From: Hyparrhenia diplandra
Lineage: Eukaryota; Streptophyta; Magnoliopsida; Poales; Poaceae
Assembly: GCA_015847255.1 (NCBI GenBank)
Contig: JADLZK010007649.1
Span: 310,001 to 374,000 of the forward strand
DNA length: 64,000 nt
Direction: 5' to 3'
How positions within the stretch are numbered: position 1 is the first letter of the stretch; every line of letters starts with the position of its first letter. Under the pieces are notes generated by a model. It did no database searches, was not told the origin of the DNA, and saw nothing but the letters and a program-made list of their open reading frames with translations. The position numbers and the translations under genes are program-made. Below, one piece after another: positions 12,053 to 23,340 of the stretch.

Positions 12053-12474
12053 AACCTAGATTAGTTGTTCAATTCAATCGGTTCTATCTCACCAAATAAC
12101 TCAGAAAAAAGACAAAACTTACATCTCTAGATGCAATAGATACGCTATACATATGCTTGGTGGATCATGCTGCCCAGGCACAATATGGTTAGTCATCAGA
12201 TCATAATGTGTCAAATTGCAGTCAATCAGGCACCAAAGATCTGATGGTAGCAAATAGTCTTGTTCATGCTTCACCTTCACCAAATATTGATGCAGAAAGC
12301 TAACAGGAAGCCATATGCATGCTTGATAAGGTTACTACGATTTATGATACTAAGAAAGTGAGAGTTTGGTTCTAGTAGTAAGATAAGATGGCCATGAGCC
12401 ATGATAGCACCTAAGAAACCGATCCATAGCAGGAAATAAATAGACTTCACTAGTAGCAAAGTGTAAACCACACT

Positions 12475-15400
12475 TCAATCAGAGTCCAGGCTGAAACTTT
12501 GATAGTGATTAAGGCGACACAGCTCCAGCTGCAAATCTGGAGAAGCCCTCGGCCAGAGCTGGATTTCCCTCTGGATTGCTTCCAGCTTGGCTGCATCCTC
12601 AGGCTTGACTTCCCGGCGATAGTACATGATGCTTATCTTTTTGAGGACCCTAGCGTTCATCACCAGGAACTGACAGAAACCCACACAAGGATGTCCTTCA
12701 AGGATCGAATCGATTGAGAACGTCACACTGGACAGGTGATTCAGCACACCGTCTGCATTGATCTGCTCCTTCCAGTACTCCATAGGTTGGACATGACTTG
12801 TTCTTGAATAGCGAGAGTCCTGGAAAGTGGCAACACACAAGAGAATCATTTTAGTGGCACAACAGTATTATTGAACGAAAATAGTTAAGCATCAGTTGTT
12901 TGTGGCTTACAACGATTATGAGATCCTTGAGGTTGGGAGAGCTGTTTAGTAAGCATGAAACTAAGGTGGCAAACACTTCATGATTGTGATCCAGAGCAAG
13001 GATAAGCTTTTCCAATCCAAATAAACACCTTCTCTTGGGCAATACCTTCGGCATCGAGACCTTGCCCCTGCTGAAGACCTAATCAAAACAAGGATAGGTT
13101 AAAGTTTCTGCCGTTTTCATAAAGTATTTCGAGGTTCCATGAAAATCATCTGAAACTATGTTTGAAGTAGTCATTTGAATAAAGTTTTCAATGGGTAATA
13201 TTTGCTTCAATGCACCCCCCACCCCAAATTATTATCATGTACTATCAAATTATTATGTTAGTCCGAAAGCAGAGTGACTAATCTAAACATCTGGACTGGT
13301 GCAAAGATTTTGATAAACCACCTATAAGGAAAAAAACAATTTAGACTGTATATGAGAAAGAAAAATATGCATTTACCATTTTACTTGAAAGGATCATGTA
13401 TATTTCGCAGAAGAAACAGAATTGCATGCAAGTGAAAATCAATCTGCAAATAATCTTACTACATGCCAAACGCACATATGATCCAAATTCAACACAGATC
13501 CAGCAACTAAACCAAAGAGGTGGTAGTGGGATTTTTGTTGACTTGGTATAGAAGAAATAATTAATCATTGCTCTCGAAAAAGAAATAATTAATCATCTAC
13601 ATATTGGAACCAGATGACTGCTGATTAACTGGGAATGCTTCCATATACACAACTAATAAAGAAACATTATTACGAATCCTTAGCAAAATAGTGAATTGAT
13701 GGCAATTCTGGATTATCCTTAAAAAAAATCCAAGATGTGTGATTTGACGTGATCCTAGTCAATTAAAAAGACTTTTCCTTGTAATTGACACTGGAGTACA
13801 GGACTCAGACCTGGTGGTATCATAACCCTTATGTCTCATCTACTCTCTTCTACACCATTGTACAGGTTCTAAGTGTATGCAAATGCAAGGCTAAGTAACT
13901 GATTTAATCATTCAGAAGTTTATTCCATATGTGGTGTTGGTGTTCCACAGCTATATAAACTATCATTTCTGAGTGAGATGACAGTGGAACTACCCGGAGA
14001 GGATGTCTAGTTGTTAAGTCAAACTAGCACACATTAGAATGAGAAGTATGACATACATGCTTTCATGCTGATTGCAGACATTCCTAGAAACTGAAAATTC
14101 ATGACAAGTGTTGATGACTGAAAATTTATGATAACTGAAATTATGCAGGATGGAACCAGAGGCCACAACATCTATGCAAAGACTGTAACTACGCTACAGT
14201 GGCTTGGACAATAGTTCTCAACTGGTGCGGCATCCCCATACTGGGAATGTAGAACAGAGAGAGGATCAATTTATATGTACTGGCAGCTGCAGTTTATGTA
14301 CTACATTGCAGTAAAAAAATCTAAGAAGTTTAATTATGTACATTACGGTTAAAAAAATCTATCTATTTGCTGATCGATCCCATCATGGCAGCTGCAGTTT
14401 ATGTACATTGCAGTAAAAAAAAATGAAATGGGAACATTCCGCTTGCAATTTGCAATAACCACGCCGAATGACACTAGGAGCAGAAAGTATTTACGTGCAT
14501 ATTCAGCAAACGAACACAACTGACCTGGGGGATTTCAGGGGACAAGCGGAGCTTCTTGGCACATCCAAGCCCACTGAGAAACGTCACCATGTTCCCAATC
14601 TCATCCGTCCGCTTGTGCTCCCTCTTGGCCATCTTCTCATAATCACACATCTCTTCGATCTCAGAAAACGAGTAATCGACGTCAGAGTCCATGGAGTCTT
14701 CAGGGCGCCAGAAGTACTCCGCCAAGCTGTACGAGAAGGTCAGCGTCACAGCGTCCAGCCGCGGCGCCTTGTTCACCGAGACACGTAGCGGGCGGTACGA
14801 GTAGATGAAGAGCTTCTCGAGGCGTGGCGCGCTGATGACGATGTTCCGCGCCTTGTGGATGTTGAAGATCTCAAGACGCTCCAGGCTGCTGCACCGCGTG
14901 ATGAAGCGGCGGAGTTCGTCGTCCGTGGCTGTGACGCTGCTGAGCCGGAGCAGCCGCAGGGCGCGAAGGCCGGTGATCCTGCCGGGCACCCGGAGCCTCC
15001 AGTTGGTGATGTCGAGGGAGGTGAGTGTGGCGCACCTGTAGATGGGTGCGGGCAGATCGTAGCACTCGCGGTACTTGGAGTTGACGAGCTTGAGCTCGAG
15101 GAGTCCGCCGCTGCCGCAGAGATCGGCGAAGACGCCGGCGAAATAGTCATCGTACAGGCCCATGTACTTGAAGTCGATGTCGAAGGCGGCGACCGGCGCG
15201 GCGCGGCCGTCGAGCACGCGGTCAAGCGCGTCCATCCAGCGCCTGGGGCACTCGCAGTAGTCCTCGTCGCCCCCGTCGGGGAAGCCGCGGCGGTTGAAGG
15301 TGGCGGCGCGGATGAGCAGGCGCGGGAGCGTGGCGAAGACGCGGGGCCAGCGGCGGGACAGCACGGTCGTGGCGGCGGCGTCGCGGAGTGGGACGCGGGC

Positions 15401-15531
15401 GAGGATCTTGTGCAGTGTGCCGTTGTCCAGCGCGCTGAGCCTGTCCTCCTCGCCGGCGGCCTGCAGGGATGATGAGCGGTCGGCCGCTCCCTCTTCGTCG
15501 CAGGCAGCGCGCAGTCCAGCGGCGGCTCCAT
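12475..15531 (-). pseudogene. F-box/LRR/FBD protein gene, copy A (one-base frameshift near the start)
   Basis: Three exons on the minus strand: 15531-14525, 13078-12911 and 12819-12475, with GT-AG introns and phase-0 junctions. F-box proteins are substrate adaptors of SCF ubiquitin ligases. Here the F-box (DRLSALDNGTLHKILARVPL ... LSRRWPRVF) is followed by LRR-type repeats (about residues 90-330). Exon 3 holds the C-terminal FBD region (VLNHLSSVTFSI ... GHPCVGFCQFL ... NARVLKKISIMYYRR). The ATG at 15531 is out of frame with the F-box: the exons sum to 1520 bases, one short of 507 codons. Aligned with copy B, one base is missing close to 15467-15475. The first in-frame ATG (15364) would give a protein lacking half the F-box. 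An alternative is a sequencing error or an unannotated start. The missing base is well supported, loss of function less so. Confidence 0.85.
13552..13596 (+). mobile_element. Ultra-short retroposition scar in intron 1
   Basis: A 17-bp direct repeat starting AAGAAATAATTAATC (13552-13568 and 13580-13596) brackets only 11 bp, TGCTCTCGAAA. The insert resembles the extreme 3' end and tail of grass LINEs; compare GCTCTTGAAAAAA at the 3' end of the retroposon at 25400-29080. Confidence 0.6.
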
Positions 15532-15784
15532 GGGAGTTGGAGGGGGAGGAGATGGACGGAAATGCGCGATCGATCGGTTTCGTGTCGTGCGAAAGAAAGG
15601 GAAGTGGCGGCGTGTAGGGCGTGGGCCATGGGTGGTCATGGGCCCGGATGAGTTACATATTGGGCCAATGAACCGGTTACCTTATGGGCCTGAGGCAGCT
15701 GTTTCCTTTGTTTGGGACAGCCGTGCGCCAAAACGGGTCCAGTACTTCATGTGCCTGCTCTAACTTCTAAGAGAACTGCCACAC

Positions 15785-15997
15785 TGACATCTGCTGATAG
15801 TTTATGACGCCAAAGGGTACTGTGTGCATCTTCTTCTTGCTGATCTAGATACCTAGAATTTTGAACTTTCTCTAATTTTCGTGGTTCCCCCGCCTGCTAG
15901 CTCTTTTCTTCTTTGGATGGTTGCCAAGATGTTTTTAGGCTTTAGTCTGATTCCTTAACTATGCTGACGGTTTAATTATTCCCAGCCCTTGTAGCTA
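15785..15997 (+). repeat. Orphan third copy of the F-box gene 3' flank
   Basis: This stretch matches the downstream flank of copy B (about 20405-20600) and, reversed, that of copy A (about 11390-11545), sharing GGTACTGTGTGCATCTTC and TTTTCGTGGTTCCCC. It lies in plus orientation just upstream of gene A, where no third gene exists. It carries CTGATAGTTTATGACG, closer to copy A than to copy B. Confidence 0.85.
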
Positions 15998-17079
15998 AAA
16001 GGCTATGTTGGTCTCCATCATGACAAAAAGGACAACGGGACTCTATGCTGCCCTCCATCCATGAACCCAAGCCACTTCCTCGATACATCTACAATAGGCA
16101 TCGGCCGCCTCTCTTGCCCTTAATCCCCGAACCAAGCCACTTATTCGAGGCGGTGACAGAGGTTAGGGTTCCCGGCGCCAAAGGTCAGGGTTCCTACTCC
16201 TTCCACGGCTTTAGAATCTAGTCGGCCGGCCTAGCGGTGGTCGTCGACACGACGATGGTGGCAGGGTTGGGCGGTGGCGGCGGCGGCGACGGCGCCCACC
16301 GAGCATCATGCCGGGTCGGACAAGCCGGTTGACTATGGGTAGGCGGTGAGGGCGAACATCGCGAAGCGGAGGCGGGCTCGCCCGAGAAAGAAAAAACGGT
16401 GGTGGTGAGGTTGTCGGGAAGGGCGGGGAGGGTGCTCACGCCCGTGAGTCGTGGGTCGGCGTGGGAGAGGCCCGAGTTGTTGTGGTTGAACTAGTGCCGT
16501 TGTCCGACATGACAAATAATTCCCGCTTCCCGGTGTCATTTTGGTATTAATTTTTTGTGAGACCGCCAAAGATTTTTTTCCCGCTCTATGAAAAATTTGA
16601 ATACCTGGACCCTAAATCTTGGGCCTGCCCTGGGCCCATGGACGTTCCCTCGCTGCCATCATACATGACAAGAAGATTTGACTACAAATATTAACCCTAG
16701 CTTTTGCAACGTCTTGATACATCATATGAAACAGAAGAAAGAAAAAAGCGCCGCACCGTTATGGAGAACCATTGAGCGGTTGATGGTTTTCTGCGGCTTA
16801 TAAATTAATCAATGTTCTTTCGTTGTGAGAGAGAAAAAAAATATACCATGACAGATATGTAAGGGGTGATAAGTTGGAGCAAATGGGTCGTAAGCTAGTC
16901 TCATTATCATCATAATTATAAAACAAGCATATGTGACATCAAGAAAACATCTGGCTGTCCTTCATCTTAATAAAATAGATCAAATCAACTTATGCAATTT
17001 CACATATTGATTGGTAATTTTTAAGAAATCAAGGGATCCAATCATTTTCTTCATGGTTAGATGTGAGATTAACCAGATT
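15998..17079. other. Intergenic spacer between the head-to-head F-box genes
   Basis: A GC-rich patch at 16200-16450 gives low-complexity frames. The remainder is AT-rich. No gene or element ends were recognised. Confidence 0.5.
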
Positions 17080-17227
17080 GACCTCCGGGCCTAAGGCCCA
17101 TAAGCAAGGTAAGCGCTTCATTTCATCGGCCCAATATGCAGCTGCGCCGGGCCCGTAACTACCTATGGCCCACGTCTTCCACTCCGCCACTTCCCCCTTC
17201 TTCCTCGCACCACGAAACCCAATTCCA

Positions 17228-20066
17228 ATGGAGCCGCCGCCGCCGCCGCCGCCGCCGCCGGAGTGCGCATTGCCCACGACGGAGAGGGTGCCGCCCGCCG
17301 CTCCTCTCCCCCTGCAGGACGCCGGCGAGGAGGACAGGCTCAGCGCGCTGGAGGACGGGATCCTCCACGCGATCCTCGCCCGCGTCCCGCTCCGCGACGC
17401 AGCCGCCACGACCGTGCTGTCCCGCCGCTGGCCGCGCGTCTTCGCCACGCTCCCGCGCTTGCACATCCGCGCCGCCACCTTCAACCGCCGCGGCTTCGCC
17501 GACGATGGCGATGAGGACTACTGCGAGGACCCTGGCGCTGGATGGACGCGCTCAGCAGCATGCTTGACGGCCGCGTCGCGCCGGTCGCCGCCTTCGACAT
17601 CGACTTCAAGTACATGGGCCTGTACAGCGACTATTTCGACGGCGTCTTCGCTGACCTCTGCGACAGCGGCGGCCTCCGGGAGCTCCGCATCGACAACTCC
17701 AAGTACGGCGAGTGCTACGATCTGCCCGCACCCATCTACCGGTGCGCCACGCTCACCTCCCTCGACCTCTACAACTGGCGGCTCCGGGTGCCCGGGAGGA
17801 TCACCGGCCTGCGCGCCCTGAGGCTGCTCCGGCTCCGCAACGTCACAGCCACGGACGACGACCTCCGCCGCTTCATCTCGCAGTGCAGCAGCGTGGAGCG
17901 CCTTGAGATCTCTGACCTCCACAAGGCGCGGAGCATCGTCATCAGCGCACCATGCCTCGAGAAGCTGGACATCGACTCGTACCGCCCGCTACGCGTCTCG
18001 GTGAACAATGCGCCGCGGCTGAACGCTGTAAGTCTGGCCTTCTCGTACAGCGACCCGGAGGAATCGTGGAGCCCCGACGACACCATGGACTCCGACGTCG
18101 AGTACTCGTTTTCTGAGATCGATGAGATGCTTGATTTCGAGAAGATGGCCAAGAGGGAGCACAAGCGGACGGATGAGATTGGGAACATGGTGACATTTCT
18201 CAGTGGGATTGGATGTGCCAAGAAGCTCCACTTGTCCCCTGAAATCCCCGAGGTCAGTTGTGTTGGTTTGCTGAATGCACGTAAATACTTTCTGCTTCTT
18301 ACATCATTCATTAGGCGTGGTTATTCCAAATTGCAACTACAGCTGCCCTGATTGGATCAGCAAATAGATAGATTTTCACCCTACTTTAGCACTTATCATT
18401 TTTTTCTAAAGGGCGGCAAAAGCTTCGACACAAAATTTTGTTGGACAGCTTAAAAGAAACAAAATGATACAAACACAACAAAAAAAAAGCCGACTCTGCA
18501 AAGGAAACCACTAACAGAACCCAACTGAAAGCAAAAACGGCTGAACCGAGAACAGTCCGATAGGAACAACTTAGTGAAGGAACTACTCCGCCAGCACTTG
18601 AGCTGAGCCCTGAGGCTGCATTGCCAAGATGTATTATGATATGTCATCTTTGTATAAGCTAGCCACTTCCTCCGGTCTTCTGGCCTTTTGTTGAAAAGTT
18701 CTCCTATTGCGTTCTTCCAAATATTCCACCAGAAATAAAAGATGGTCCCATCAAACTCCTTACGAGGCTGCTCAAATGTAGCTCGGCTTCACCCGCCAGT
18801 ACATATAAATTGATCCTCTCTGATCTACATCCCAATATGGGGGATGAAGCCACTTTAGCGTTGTTACAGTCTTTGCCTAGATGATGTGGTGTCTCTGGTT
18901 CCATCCCGCTTAGTTTCGGTCTTCAGCACTTATCATATATTTTCAGTGTCTAGAAACGTCTATGTCATACTTCTAACGTGTGCTGGTTTGACAACTAGAC
19001 ATCCTTTCCGGGTCGTTCCACTGTCATCTCACTCAGAAATGATAGTTTATATAGCTATAACATACCAAATATGGAATAAACTTCTGAATGATTTACATCA
19101 GTTATATAGCCTTGCATTTGCATACACTTAGAACTTGTACAATGGTATAGAACTGAGTTGATTACATAAGGGTTATGATTCCACCAGGTATGAGTCCTGT
19201 ACTCCGGTGCTCCATCACAATGAAAAGTCTTTTTAATTGACCCTGGGATCACAATCACACATCTTTGATTTTTTAAGGATAATACAGAATTGCCATCACT
19301 TTACTATTTTACTTTTTTTTTTTGGGGGGGGGGTGCATTAAAGCAAATATTACCCATTGAAAACTTTATTCAGATAATTTCTTCAAACTTAGCTTCAGAT
19401 GATTTTCATGGAGCCTCGAAATAGTTTATGAAAATGGCAGAAACTTTAACCTATCCTTGTTTTGATTAGGTCTTGGGCAGGCGCAAGATCTCAATGCCGA
19501 AGGTATTGCCCAATGGAAGGTGTTTATTTGGATTGGAAAAGCTTAACCTTGCTCTGGATCACAATCATGAAGTGTTTGCCACCTTAGTTTCATGCTTACT
19601 GAACAGCTCTCCCAACCTCAAGGATCTCATAATCGTTGTAAGCCACAAACAACTGATGCTTAACTATTCTCGTTTAATAATAATACTGTTCTGCCACTAA
19701 AATGTTTCTCTTGTGTGTTGCCAGGACTCCAGCTATTCAAGAACAAATCATGTCCAACCTGTGGAGTACTGGAAGGAGCAGATCGATGCAGGTGTGCTGA
19801 ATCACCTGTCTAGTGTGACGTTCTTCATCGACTCGATCCTTGAAGGACACCCTTGTGGGGGTTTCTGTCAGTTCCTGGTGATGAATGCGAGGGTCCTCAA
19901 AAAGATAAGCATCATGTACTATCGCTGGCAAGTCAAGCCTGAGGATGCAGCCAAGCTGGAAGCAATCCGGAGGGAAATTCTGCTGTGGCCGAGGGCGTCT
20001 CCAGATTTGCAGCTGGAGCTGTGTCGCCTTAATCACTATCAAAGTTTCAGCCTGGAGTCCGATTGA
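17228..20066 (+). pseudogene. F-box/LRR/FBD protein gene, copy B (one-base frameshift in exon 1)
   Basis: Exons 17228-18252, 19470-19637 and 19725-20066 have GT-AG junctions in phase 0, the same structure as copy A. The start MEPPPPPPPPP (a GCC-repeat run) leads in frame into the F-box (DRLSALEDGILHAILARVPL ... LSRRWPRVF). Near 17530-17540 one base is missing relative to copy A (CEDP against CECPRRW), after which the LRR region continues in the next frame as MDALSSMLDGRVAPVAAFDI. Exon lengths sum to 1535, one short of 512 codons, which supports a single deletion. The FBD exon is intact (VLNHLSSVTFFI, NARVLKKISIMYYRW). As read, translation yields a truncated F-box protein without LRR or FBD. 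Copy A is broken at a different site. A sequencing error cannot be excluded. Confidence 0.85.
18400..18790 (-). mobile_element. LINE 3' fragment in intron 1 of gene B
   Basis: The minus-strand translation contains TIFYFWWNIWKNAI and GELFNKRPEDRRKWLAYTK, characteristic of the end of plant LINE ORF2. It ends at a short T run on the plus strand (18400-18406). Gene A's intron lacks this segment, so it inserted after the duplication. TTCACCC occurs near both edges, but a clear target duplication was not established. Confidence 0.7.
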
Positions 20067-20799
20067 AGTGTGGTTTACACTTTGTTACTAGTGAAGTCTA
20101 TTTATTTCCCTGTTATGGATCAGATTTCCTAGGTGCTATCATGGCTCATGGCCATCTTGTCTTACTACTAGAACCAAACTCTCTCACTTTCTTAGTATCA
20201 TAAATCGTAGTAACCTTTGTCAAGCATGCATATGGCTTCCTGTTAGCTTGTTCTGCATCAATGTTTGGCGAAGGTGGAGCATGAACCAGACTATTTGCTA
20301 CCATCAGATCTTTCGTGCATGATTGACTGCAGTTTGACACATTATGATCTGAAGAGTAACCTAAAAATCTTTTTGCATATCAATTTGCATCCCTATCAAC
20401 ATTGGCATCTACTTTGGATGACGCGGAGGGTACTGTGTGCATCTTCTTCTTGCTGATCTAGGTACCTAGATTTTGAACTTTAATTTCTCCCATTTTCGTG
20501 GTTCCCCTGCCTCCTCGTTTTTCTTTGGATCGATGACAAGATTTTTTTTTTTCTTTAGTCTGATTCCTTAACTATGCTAACGGTTGAATTCTCAACCCTG
20601 GTAGCTAAAATTAGAAATCTTCCTTCCTCCATCTTGTAAAACCAATTAAAAAATATCATTTGACGAATTAGGAGGTGGTTTTGCACATGTGGCAGTGCCA
20701 CTCAACTTTGATGTGCCATTGGAGCTAATGTGGTCATCCAAACACCAAATTTCGATTTGGATTGAAATAATTAACAATATATCCTGTAAATTACAGTGG

Positions 20800-21346
20800 T
20801 TCTAAGGGCCTGTTTGGTTTGGGAATGTTTTGGTCTTTAGGACTAAAAAACGTCCCTAGAAACCAAACAAGAACTTTGGGACACGCCCTCAAGAGGAACC
20901 TGAGAAAGGAGAGGTGGTGGAGGGAGCCGTCGCCCTGTAGATTCAAGCAATCGGACAAGGGCAACTACGCACCAAGTAGGGAGCCCGGAGAGGCGCGAAG
21001 CGGCTGTGATCCCCTGAGTGGCAGGCCTTTCTAGGCGGGCGCCGATGAGCATGAGCCCATACAGATGGTTGGCAGCGGGCCCTGCAGGCGGCCAGCAGCG
21101 CGCGGTCCCTGGGGAGGGGCTGCCGGCGGCGAGGCGAGGCCCCGCCCTCGCCCAAGTTCACTCCGCATTGCCCTCGGATCGGTTCTTCACGCCGCGAGGC
21201 CCACCCGCATCGCTTCGCCACGACACCCCCGCATCGTGCTGTTTTTTCGCTTGTCCGTCAATTTAACGAGGGGGCAAATGCAAGGCGGCAATACCAGACG
21301 AAGAACAGCCAAACAAATCCTATGTACTAGTACTGTCGAGATAAGT
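20800..21346. other. Spacer with a possible MITE end
   Basis: AGGGCCTGTTTGGTTTGGG near 20809 resembles the start of hAT/Harbinger-type MITEs. A weak inverse (AGCCAAACAAATCC) lies near 21307. Ends and duplications do not match well enough to call an element. The interior (20890-21280) is GC-rich with no recognised gene. Confidence 0.35.
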
Positions 21347-21355
21347 CCTAAACTG

Positions 21356-22392
21356 GAGAGTTTTTCTGTATACCCTTATAAAAGTTTGCTTGTTCTGTGT
21401 ACCCCTCAAAAATTTTTCTTTCCCTCGTGGCCAACTTCAACTTTCATTTGCCCCACGTACCCTTCCGTCCACCTTCCGTTCGTTTTCCTCCGTTTGAGCG
21501 TGCGGCGTGTGGGACCAGGAGAATGCAAATGTCCAAAACACCCTTTCAAAAGAAGAAGCCACTGGCGAGAAACACGCCTGTTCCGTCGTGGCTTCCGAGC
21601 GCCGCGGCGGCGCTCGGCTTGTGGTGCGAATCCGGCGCGCCCGGTCGGGGGGCGGGCGGGCGCGCCTCGGCCCGCCATCCGGCGCAAGCGCATCCGGCGG
21701 TGGGCAGGGCCTTAGGCGTGGCGGCGCGCATCTGGCGGCGGGCGGCGGCGCATCCGGCGGGCGGCGGCGATTCCGGCGAGGCTCGAGGGCTGGGCGCGAT
21801 TCCGACGGCTTCCCGAGCGGCGATACGCAGCGCGGCGCTCGAAGCCGAACGGCGAAGCGGTCGCCGCGTTAATGGAATGCATGCTGCGTGCTCTCCTTGT
21901 GTTGCCTTCCGTTTCTATTGCGTGGTGCATGGTGCTATTATTAGCGGGCGCATGGTGCTATTAGTAGTAGCGTGGTGGGTGGGAGCTCCTGCACTTGTTC
22001 TTCTTCGTGGAAAGACGCGGCGTCGATCGGCTAACTCTGTGCGGCCGCCGCGGGCCTTGGCCCGAGCCCTCCCGACGCGGCATGGCCAGGGGTATGCCAT
22101 GATTGCAGGGGCGTCGGCGTTGTAGAGGAGGGGACCAAAGGAGTTGGCTAGAGATGGAAGAAGGATCACCTGTAGAGTCCACATGTCGTTGAGTAGAAGG
22201 AGCATTGACCTGTAGGAAAAGAAGGGCATTTTGGACTTTTACCAGTGCACTTTGACACCGTTGGAGATAAAACTGGACGGAAGGGTATGTGGGGTAAAAG
22301 AAAGTTCACGTTGGACACACAGGGAAAGAAAATTTTTTGAGAGGTATACAAGGACAAAGAAACTTTCACAGGGGTATACAGTAAAAAGGTCC
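21356..22392. mobile_element. Mutator-like element, 1037 bp, possible Pack-MULE
   Basis: A perfect 9-bp duplication CCTAAACTG lies at 21347-21355 and 22393-22401. Inverted ends of about 190 bp pair with indels (left TTTTTCTGTATACCC; right, reversed, TTTTTACTGTATACCCC; then AAATTTTTCTTTCCCT against AAATTTTCTTTCCCT, and ACCCTTCCGTCCA in both). The centre (about 21590-22090) is very GC-rich and could be captured host DNA, but no domain is recognisable. Confidence 0.85.
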
Positions 22393-22679
22393 CCTAAACT
22401 GATCGAAAACGTTACTGCCCGCCAAATAAATAAATACTATCATATCAAAAACACAAAGGGCATCAGTCGATAATCGAGAATTCAAATTACAGAAAATGTT
22501 TACACGGCCTGCTGGTGAGCTTTTCTAGCAGCAGCTGTATCCATTATCCAGTCTCTGTAAGTGCATACTACATATATATGGATCAATCCGGATGTGATAC
22601 GGATCAACACGGCCAACACTAGAAGTGCGTGCGGATTACAAACACTATGTTATCTATACTATACCTATAGATTTCGTAG

Positions 22680-23331
22680 ATGCGGATGCTCTCCGTCACC
22701 GACTCATTTCACTGTAGTTGTAACAGTACCCCTTTCCGCAACGTCCGATCCAGCTCCACTAAATCACAGCCATCCACGCCCCCATCCTCCTCTCGCTCGC
22801 GAATCACTCCGCACCTTCCAGAAACCACGCCGCCGTCTTTCCTCCCCTGCTTCGGTGACGCCACCACCTCTTCCCCACCTCCTCTTCCTTCCTCCAGCGC
22901 AGGTCCGCTGCCGCCCGCCACTGCCGCATCGCCTCCAGCCGCAACCCGCGACGCCGCTACCTCTAACCTCCTCCTGCGCAGGTCTTCGTCAACGGCGGCC
23001 CCCCGGCGCAGCAGACCATCGTTGCTCTGCCCTCGATGGCTCCGCTGTGCGCCGGCCCCTCTGCCGCTCCCGCTCCAGCCCCCGCACTGGGACCAGCCAA
23101 AAAGAGGCGTTGCCCTGCCCACGCTGCCGTGTTGCTGCCGATGCTGACACCGACGCCGACATGGGGATTGCACCGACCGCCGCCGACCTGGATGTCGTTT
23201 CCTGCCGCTTACCGTGGCCCGTGGGTAAGGCCAGTTCCATCTTCTACTCAAGTATGGATCACTCAGCGATCACGCACACAACGTGCTCGACGATTTGCCT
23301 CTACATAATACCGCTCTAATGCTACATATAA
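22680..23331 (+). other. GC-rich exon-like segment, unrecognised
   Basis: The open frame at 22561-23319 and another at 22680-23147 are Pro/Ser-rich, with splice-like signals (CAG before GTCCG at about 22900; GTAAGG at about 23224). It could be the first exon of a gene captured by the putative Helitron. No domain was recognised. Confidence 0.3.
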
Positions 23332-23340
23332 TTATACCAT

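Larger units (their letters stand above)
10975..15700 (-). repeat. Inverted segmental duplication, copy A
   Basis: This block is the reverse complement of 17080-20755. It includes the whole F-box/FBD gene, its introns, about 100 bp upstream and about 1.4 kb downstream. Copy A has extra DNA relative to copy B: a Stowaway MITE, a poly(A) retroposon, and about 450 bp in intron 1 (about 13230-13680). Confidence 0.9.
17080..20755 (+). repeat. Inverted segmental duplication, copy B
   Basis: Reverse-oriented partner of 10975-15700. Homology starts about 150 bp upstream of the start codon (shared GGCCCAATATG and GGCCCACG) and runs through the downstream flank to about 20755 (GCACATGTGGCAG, matching reversed sequence near 11030). 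It preserves pre-insertion sites for the Stowaway and the retroposon found in copy A. Confidence 0.9.

Noticed and set aside
18388..18936. 12-bp direct repeat AGCACTTATCAT apparently flanking the LINE scrap in gene B's intron
   Set aside because: The right copy lies in sequence also present in gene A's intron and the segment before it is ancestral, so the repeat does not mark the insertion boundaries.
20805..21325. MITE-like AGGGCCTGTTTGG start with a possible inverse near 21307
   Set aside because: The right end is too poor a match and no target duplication is present. Mentioned only as a possibility.
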